This document shows positions 59,890-64,000 of a DNA stretch of 64,000 nucleotides, piece after piece. Position 1 is the stretch's first letter. Every line of letters begins with the position of its first letter. Both the position numbers and the translations under genes were made by a program. The DNA lies in contig NZ_WSEN01000004.1 of assembly GCF_009758255.1 (NCBI RefSeq), positions 124,001 through 188,000 on the forward strand, read 5' to 3'. Source of the DNA: Microbacterium sp. MAH-37 (GTDB lineage Bacteria; Actinomycetota; Actinomycetes; Actinomycetales; Microbacteriaceae). The notes under the pieces are model-generated. The model worked only from the letters and a program-made list of their open reading frames with translations, had not been told where the DNA came from and searched no databases.

Positions 59890-60951
59890 ATGCAACTCGG
59901 AATGATCGGACTGGGCCGGATGGGCGCCAACATCGTGCGCCGGCTGATGCGCGACGGGCACGACTGCGTCGTCTACGACGTCAGCCCGGATGCGGTCTCC
60001 GCGCTCGCCGCGGAGGGGGCGACCGGAGCATCCGATCTCGCCGACTTCGCCGCGAAGCTGCAGACGCCGCGCGTGGTCTGGCTGATGGTGCCCGCCTCGC
60101 TCACCGGCAAGGTCGTCGACGACGTCGCGGCCGTGCTCGAGCCGGGCGACATCATCATCGACGGCGGCAACTCGAACTACCGCGACGACGTGCGCCGCGC
60201 GAAGGCGCTGCGCGAGCGCGGCATCGAATACGTGGATGCAGGAACCAGCGGCGGCGTCTTCGGCCTGGAGCGCGGCTACTGCCTGATGGTCGGCGGAACG
60301 GATGTCGCGGTGAATCACATCGAGCCGCTGCTGAAGACCATCGCGCCCGGAGCCGGCGAGATCGAGCGCACGCCGGGACGCACCGGTGAGCTCGCGCCCG
60401 AGGAGCAGGGCTACCTGCACTGCGGCCCGTCGGGCGCCGGGCACTTCGTGAAGATGGTGCACAACGGCATCGAGTACGGCATCATGGCCGCGCTCGCCGA
60501 AGGCCTCAACCTGCTCGAGAACGCGGATGCCGGAGTGCGCGAGGCCGAGCACTCCGCCGAGATCGCCCCGCTGGAGGAGCCGGAGTTCTACCAGTTCCCG
60601 ATCGACACGGGGAAGGTCACCGAGCTGTGGCGCCGCGGATCGGTGGTGTCGTCATGGCTGCTCGACCTGACGGCCGCCGCGCTGAACGAGAACCCGACGC
60701 TGACAGGACTGGCGGGACGCGTGTCCGACTCGGGCGAGGGGCGGTGGACGGTGAAGGCCGCGGTCGACGTGGGCGTCCCGGTGCCGGTGCTCGCCGCATC
60801 GCTCTTCGAGCGGTTCGCCTCGCGCGATGAGGACCACTTCGCCAATCAGGTCCTCTCGGCGATGCGCCTGCAGTTCGGCGGCCACAAGGAGCTGCCCGCC
60901 GGCGACGTGCTCGAAGCCGGCGGCCGGAAGTCGGACTCAACTCCTGCATGA
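59890..60951 (+). CDS. gnd: 6-phosphogluconate dehydrogenase, short decarboxylating type
   Basis: This 353-residue protein has NAD(P) motif GLGRMG (7-12), substrate loop IDGGNSNYRDD, DAGTSGGVFGLERGYCLMVGG, and catalytic Lys in GPSGAGHFVKMVHNGIEYG. The length and motifs fit the shorter, often NAD-preferring GndA class. It converts 6-phosphogluconate to ribulose 5-phosphate and CO2. A GAGGGAGAGACC site precedes the ATG. It ends before a two-part hairpin shared with the convergent gene. Confidence 0.94.
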   Translation: MQLGMIGLGRMGANIVRRLMRDGHDCVVYDVSPDAVSALAAEGATGASDLADFAAKLQTPRVVWLMVPASLTGKVVDDVAAVLEPGDIIIDGGNSNYRDDVRRAKALRERGIEYVDAGTSGGVFGLERGYCLMVGGTDVAVNHIEPLLKTIAPGAGEIERTPGRTGELAPEEQGYLHCGPSGAGHFVKMVHNGIEYGIMAALAEGLNLLENADAGVREAEHSAEIAPLEEPEFYQFPIDTGKVTELWRRGSVVSSWLLDLTAAALNENPTLTGLAGRVSDSGEGRWTVKAAVDVGVPVPVLAASLFERFASRDEDHFANQVLSAMRLQFGGHKELPAGDVLEAGGRKSDSTPA

Positions 60952-60978
60952 CCCCCCCCTTGGAGGGCTGACCCCTCT

Positions 60979-61037
60979 GAGGAATGTCCCTCTATGCCGC
61001 ATCCCGGCGTCGGATGCGGCAATCTGCGACATTCCTC
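60979..61037. terminator. Two-part hairpin between convergent genes (3' hairpin 4)
   Basis: Outer arms GAGGAATGTC/GACATTCCTC (10 bp) and inner arms TGCCGCATCC/GGATGCGGCA (10 bp) are perfect, with 6-nt internal loops and a 7-nt loop. It starts 27 bases after gnd and ends 13 bases before the end of the winged-helix gene. Confidence 0.75.
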
Positions 61038-61050
61038 GGGACGGTCGTTC

Positions 61051-62223
61051 TCACGCCACGACGATCTCCACGGTCGACGCGCCGCGGAGCAGGGCGACCT
61101 GCTCCGCCTCGGGTTGCAGCAGACGCAGAATCCGGTCGGTCAGGGTGCCGAACGGCGTGACCGAGAGCGTAAGTGCGCGGCCCTTCTTGCGGGGACGCCA
61201 GACGCCGACGATCTCACCGTCAGCCAGAAGCGTCCCCGGGTCGCCGACGGTCTTCCAGACCTCGCGCTGATGCGCCGGATCCACCAGGATGCCGCGGTCG
61301 CGGGCCTGTGTGTACGGGTCGCGCGGCGGCAGCAGCCGCACGCCCTCGGGCATGGCCGCCGCCCGCAGAGCGTCGAGGTCGGCTGCCAGCATCCAGGTAC
61401 GGCGACCGGTGTCGACTTCGGCGAGTTCCCCTTCGAGAGGCTCCCACCACGGCCCGACGTCGCCGGCGCGCACGCCGAGCCAGCCGGCGAAGTCCGCGCG
61501 CGTCGACGGCCCATAGCAGTGCAGGTGACGGCGCAGCAGTTCGGCGCGCGCCTGCTCTGCATCGACGACGGGAAGCGGATGCCCGAGCCACTCCTCGGTC
61601 AGTACGAACGGCGCCTGATCGCCGTCGCGCGGGGCGATACAGACGCTCCCGCGCAGCATGAGGATGCGCAGGCAGAAATGTGCGACCGCTTCGCCGACGG
61701 GCTGGCCGGGGGCGTATGGACCCTCGCGCGCCCAGACCTTGCGCTGGGCGGCAGTCAGGTCGGGGGCCGTCCGCCGGGCGAGCTCTTTGCCGAGCTCGTC
61801 GATCGCGAGCCGTCGTCCGGCAAGGGCTCCGTCGAGGTGGCGGCCGATCAGGTCGACCGCGTCGGTGACAGTGATCCCGAGTTCGTCGACCGACGGGCCG
61901 ATCCCGAGGATGAACCGGCGCAGGGCGGCCTCGGTCGTCGGAAGCGCTCCGGCGGTGAAGATCTCCGCGTCCACGATGGGGAAGTAGAACGGCGCGCCGC
62001 GCATCGCCCAGGTCTGCAGCATCGAGCGGTCTTCGACGGCGGTATCCAGGCTCTGGGGCGTGAGAGAGCGGACGCGTGCGTTCAGGGCGAGCAGGGCCGA
62101 ACCCGGCGGGCTGTTCTGCACGCCGCACGCGGCGGCGGCCTCGAGCAGGCCGCCATCGAGCCGTTCCGTCAGGTGGTGTGCGGCCAGGCGAAAGGCGATG
62201 ATCTCGCTTCGTTCGGCCTTCAT
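61051..62223 (-). CDS. Winged-helix DNA-binding (HTH_42/AlkZ-like) protein
   Basis: This encodes 390 residues from ATG 62223. The N-terminal FRLAAHHLTERL and CGVQNSPPGSALLALNARV are the family signature, followed by VEDRSMLQTWAMRGAPFYFPIVDA, and three winged-helix repeats. The C-terminus has LLPPRDPYTQARDR and ILVDPAHQREVWKTVGDPGTLLADGEIVGVWRPRKKG. Some relatives are DNA glycosylases that open interstrand crosslinks (AlkZ/YcaQ). TAGCGT ends seven bases before the ATG, so the transcript may be leaderless. Confidence 0.85.
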   Translation of the reverse strand: MKAERSEIIAFRLAAHHLTERLDGGLLEAAAACGVQNSPPGSALLALNARVRSLTPQSLDTAVEDRSMLQTWAMRGAPFYFPIVDAEIFTAGALPTTEAALRRFILGIGPSVDELGITVTDAVDLIGRHLDGALAGRRLAIDELGKELARRTAPDLTAAQRKVWAREGPYAPGQPVGEAVAHFCLRILMLRGSVCIAPRDGDQAPFVLTEEWLGHPLPVVDAEQARAELLRRHLHCYGPSTRADFAGWLGVRAGDVGPWWEPLEGELAEVDTGRRTWMLAADLDALRAAAMPEGVRLLPPRDPYTQARDRGILVDPAHQREVWKTVGDPGTLLADGEIVGVWRPRKKGRALTLSVTPFGTLTDRILRLLQPEAEQVALLRGASTVEIVVA

Positions 62224-62248
62224 GGGCCTCACGCTACCTCTCCCGGGT

Positions 62249-62338
62249 CCTGAGCGAGCGAAGCGAGCGCCGTGCTGAGCGAGCGAAGCGAGACGAAGTG
62301 ACGAAGGGCGCCCTCCGTCTCGCTCCCCCTCGCTCAGG
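62249..62338. repeat. Inverted repeat with CCTGAGCGAG arms
   Basis: CCTGAGCGAG (62249-62258) and CTCGCTCAGG (62329-62338) are perfect arms. Inside, GAGCGAGCGAAGCGAG recurs and GAGACG/CGTCTC pair. Similar DNA (CCTGAGCGAG...GAGACGAAGGGC) spans 48517-48551 after the GH29 gene, so it is an interspersed element. Here it sits in a divergent intergenic region rather than after genes. Confidence 0.6.
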
Positions 62339-62388
62339 AGGCGGGCGTCGGCTGTCGTCCCGTAGGGTGTCCGGGACGGGAGGTCGGA

Positions 62389-62940
62389 ATGATCGTGACG
62401 GAGTTCCCCCGCGACCTGCTCATGACCGGAGTGATCTTCGGGATGGCGGCGTTCGTCTGGGCCGGCTGGGCGCAGGAGCGACCGCCGAAGCAGGTCATCT
62501 GGCGGGTGCTGCTGGCGGTGATCGGACTCGGCGGCGCGGCGCTGGCAGGCCTCAGCCTGCCCGCTGCGATCCGCAACTGGAACGGCCCGACCGCGATCGA
62601 GGTCGGCGGTCCGGCCTTCATCGCCTACGTCGTCGTGTTCTGGGTCGAGGTGATCGTCATGATCGTGCTGTCGGTCGTCGCGGCGCGCCGCAAGCGCTCC
62701 GACCTGATCGCCCCGCTGATCCTCGCCGTGGTCGGCATCCATTTCGTGCCGCTGGCATGGGTGTTCGCGCAGCCGGTGTTCGCTCTCGTCGGCGTGCTCG
62801 TCACGGCCGTGGCCGTGTTCGCCACCCGACCGCCGCTGAAGACCGCCGCGCGCAGCTTCTGGTGCGGCATTCTCGCCGGGCCGATCCTGTTGATCACCGG
62901 GGCGGTCTGCGCCGCGGTGGGTGCGGCGGCGCTGGGCTGA
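62389..62940 (+). CDS. Conserved membrane protein of unknown function
   Basis: This 183-residue protein has five to six membrane spans, short loops and a basic patch RRKRSDL at about 102-108. GGGAGG precedes the ATG. There is no recognised family. The repeated GCTC/GAGC-rich DNA that follows its stop (62941-62990) resembles the inverted-repeat element upstream of it, so the gene is flanked by related repeats. Confidence 0.6.
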   Translation: MIVTEFPRDLLMTGVIFGMAAFVWAGWAQERPPKQVIWRVLLAVIGLGGAALAGLSLPAAIRNWNGPTAIEVGGPAFIAYVVVFWVEVIVMIVLSVVAARRKRSDLIAPLILAVVGIHFVPLAWVFAQPVFALVGVLVTAVAVFATRPPLKTAARSFWCGILAGPILLITGAVCAAVGAAALG

Positions 62941-62986
62941 GCGCTCATCGCTGGCGCTCCTCGCTCAGGAGCCGGTCCCTCCGGGC

Positions 62987-63790
62987 CTATTCGCCGGGAA
63001 GAGGCTTGCGCAGCGGCATCCGCTCCGGCTCGGGCTGCGTGGGCGGCGCCGCCGGCGCAGCATCCGGCTGGGAGGGAAGCTCCCGGGCGACCTGCTTCTC
63101 CAGTACCTGTACGGCCTGCTCCGAGAGCACGATCAGTCCGTCGAGCTCCTCGCGGACGCGCTTGTAGGCGACGTTGCGCTCTGCCTGCGTGGCGGACTCG
63201 TCGACGGCGACCTTCAGCAGCTGCTGTGCGCGGTCGAGGCGTTTGCGCTCGTCCTCGGTGAAGGTCGAGTTGCGCACGCGCCGGGCCTCCTGCTCGGCGA
63301 CTTCGAAGGCGACGGAGTAGTTGCCGACGGCATCGAGATACTCGCTGACCTGCTGCTCGCTCGCCTTCGCGTCGGCGGATGCCGGGCGCAGGGCGTCCGC
63401 AGTCTTCTTGGCCCTCAGGAACGCGGCGGTCAGCGGCTGCCGTCCGTCGCTCATCGTGGGGAAGGCGATCAGCTTCGCCACGTCGAGCTCGTAGTCGAGC
63501 CAGCGCGCGGTGATCTCGTCGTGCTCGGCGAACAGCCGGGTCAGCAGGTCGGCATGGTCCTGTGCCTGCGCCTTCTCCTGCTGCTTTCTCGTGGGCACCG
63601 GGCCGGTCTTCCCACCGCGCGCGGCGATCTGGGCAGCCTTGATCTCGCCCTTCAGTCGCAGGGTCTCCAAGCGGCGCTCGTGGCGCTCCCGAGACATGAC
63701 CTGCCACCGACGCGCCATGCCGCCGGCCATCCCCATGATCGGGAAGATCAGCCACCAGTAGCCGCCGACGAACTTCCAGAACTCCTCCAT
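62987..63790 (-). CDS. Membrane-anchored coiled-coil protein of unknown function
   Basis: This 267-residue protein has one N-terminal membrane segment (YWWLIFPIMGMAGG), then a long charged helical region (residues 30-225) with heptad-like patterns (RERHERRLETLRLKGEIKAAQIAAR, EQQVSEYLDAVGNYSVAFEVAEQEARRV, KRVREELDGLIVLSEQAVQVLEKQV). The C-terminus is proline-rich and probably disordered. The layout suggests a cytoplasmic scaffold tethered to the membrane. No enzymatic motif is seen. Confidence 0.75.
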   Translation of the reverse strand: MEEFWKFVGGYWWLIFPIMGMAGGMARRWQVMSRERHERRLETLRLKGEIKAAQIAARGGKTGPVPTRKQQEKAQAQDHADLLTRLFAEHDEITARWLDYELDVAKLIAFPTMSDGRQPLTAAFLRAKKTADALRPASADAKASEQQVSEYLDAVGNYSVAFEVAEQEARRVRNSTFTEDERKRLDRAQQLLKVAVDESATQAERNVAYKRVREELDGLIVLSEQAVQVLEKQVARELPSQPDAAPAAPPTQPEPERMPLRKPLPGE

Positions 63791-63840
63791 GATGCGTTCA
63801 GCCTAATCCGGTCGGCGCGGCGCGGTACTCGCGCATCCCC

Positions 63841-63904
63841 TCGCAGAAATACCGGATGTCGCAGATGTTCGGCTCTGTTCGTGCGACATGGCGTATTTCT
63901 GCGA
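63841..63904. terminator. Two-part hairpin after the DksA/TraR-like gene (3' hairpin 5)
   Basis: Outer arms TCGCAGAAATAC/GTATTTCTGCGA (12 bp) and inner arms ATGTCGCA/TGCGACAT (8 bp) are perfect, with 3-nt internal loops and an 18-nt loop. On the minus strand it starts 14 bases past the stop of the DksA-like gene. Confidence 0.75.
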
Positions 63905-63918
63905 CGCGGTGCGTCGTC

Positions 63919-64000
63919 TCAGCGCCCCGCCTCCGCACACGCGACGCACCGGTCGGCGAAGGGACGCACTTCGAGCCGCGCGGCGGGGATCGGCTTCCCG
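63919..64000 (-). CDS. DksA/TraR zinc-finger protein, C-terminal end (cut by window edge)
   Basis: The last 26 codons read GKPIPAARLEVRPFADRCVACAEAG plus R and a stop. The segment G-K-P-I-P-x-x-R-L-E-x-x-P followed by CVAC is the second half of the TraR/DksA C4 zinc finger; the first CxxC pair lies beyond the window. Small actinobacterial members of this family occur alone and may bind RNA polymerase. Only the C-terminus can be judged. Confidence 0.75.
   Translation of the reverse strand, partial: GKPIPAARLEVRPFADRCVACAEAGR

Noticed and set aside
1..64000. CRISPR arrays, tRNA or rRNA genes, prophage or integration sites
   Set aside because: No regularly spaced repeats, tRNA cloverleaf-like sequences, rRNA signatures, integrase or phage structural genes were seen.

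Overview
The window is about 64 kb of very GC-rich chromosome from an actinobacterium. It most likely comes from the Microbacteriaceae and is Microbacterium-like. Supporting signs are GC-dominated third codon positions, an LAxTG-type wall-sorting signal, a CmtR-type metal sensor, several apparently leaderless genes, and heavy use of the hexamer GCATCC/GGATGC inside codons. No rRNA, tRNA, CRISPR array, prophage or intact insertion sequence is visible.

Layout. 1-3.2 kb: the 5' part of a DUF5107 protein, a DUF4242 protein and a GntR(YtrA)-ABC transporter operon with a clear operator. 3.2-8.1 kb: a two-domain rRNA-type methyltransferase and a glycine betaine/proline ABC transporter (ProV-ProW-OpuAC) behind a structured leader. 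8.1-16.4 kb: a catabolic locus with a YheO/DauR-type regulator, rhodanese, MHS-family transporter, KDPG aldolase, KDG kinase, a D-serine-dehydratase-like PLP enzyme, a D-aminoacylase-like amidohydrolase, an IclR regulator and RidA. 16.5-24.2 kb: a lipase-maturation-factor homologue, a CmtR-like sensor with a CDF efflux protein, MarR with a DHA2 exporter, DUF6153/DUF305 proteins, and MsrA/MsrB.

24.4-32.4 kb is an accessory block read on the minus strand. It holds a cytosolic molybdopterin oxidoreductase/flavin reductase/zinc-ribbon cassette, two paralogous cupins, AhpD-like, ABM, SnoaL-like, DUF302, DUF1003, SDR and Tat-exported proteins, plus a decayed IS256-type transposase and a truncated FMN reductase. 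32.6-39 kb is a surface locus: an LAATG-anchored GEVED/Ig-like protein, a large LuxR-family regulator, a sortase-like protein lacking the usual arginine, and a 36-residue membrane peptide overlapping it.

39-55.5 kb is a uronate/polysaccharide utilisation cluster: mannonate-dehydratase-family enzyme, dehydrogenases, CUT1 sugar ABC transporter, phosphatase, GH29 and PL6 enzymes, LacI regulator, fructuronate reductase, uronate isomerase and a ceramidase-like hydrolase. Four near-identical 16-bp LacI operators (core TGGCAASCGBTTGCCA) tie it together. UxaC, UxuB and ManD would lead glucuronate to 2-keto-3-deoxygluconate (KDG), the substrate of the KdgK/Eda pair at 10.8-12.3 kb, so two loci about 30 kb apart converge on one pathway.

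55.6-64 kb: TetR plus a GH3 beta-glucosidase, membrane proteins, a 6-phosphogluconate dehydrogenase, a winged-helix (AlkZ-like) protein, and the C-terminus of a DksA/TraR zinc-finger protein. The most unusual signals are the four-site LacI regulon, a set of two-part hairpins just after stop codons, a possible amino-sugar-acid pathway, and a consistent -10/6-7 nt/start-codon arrangement at several genes.
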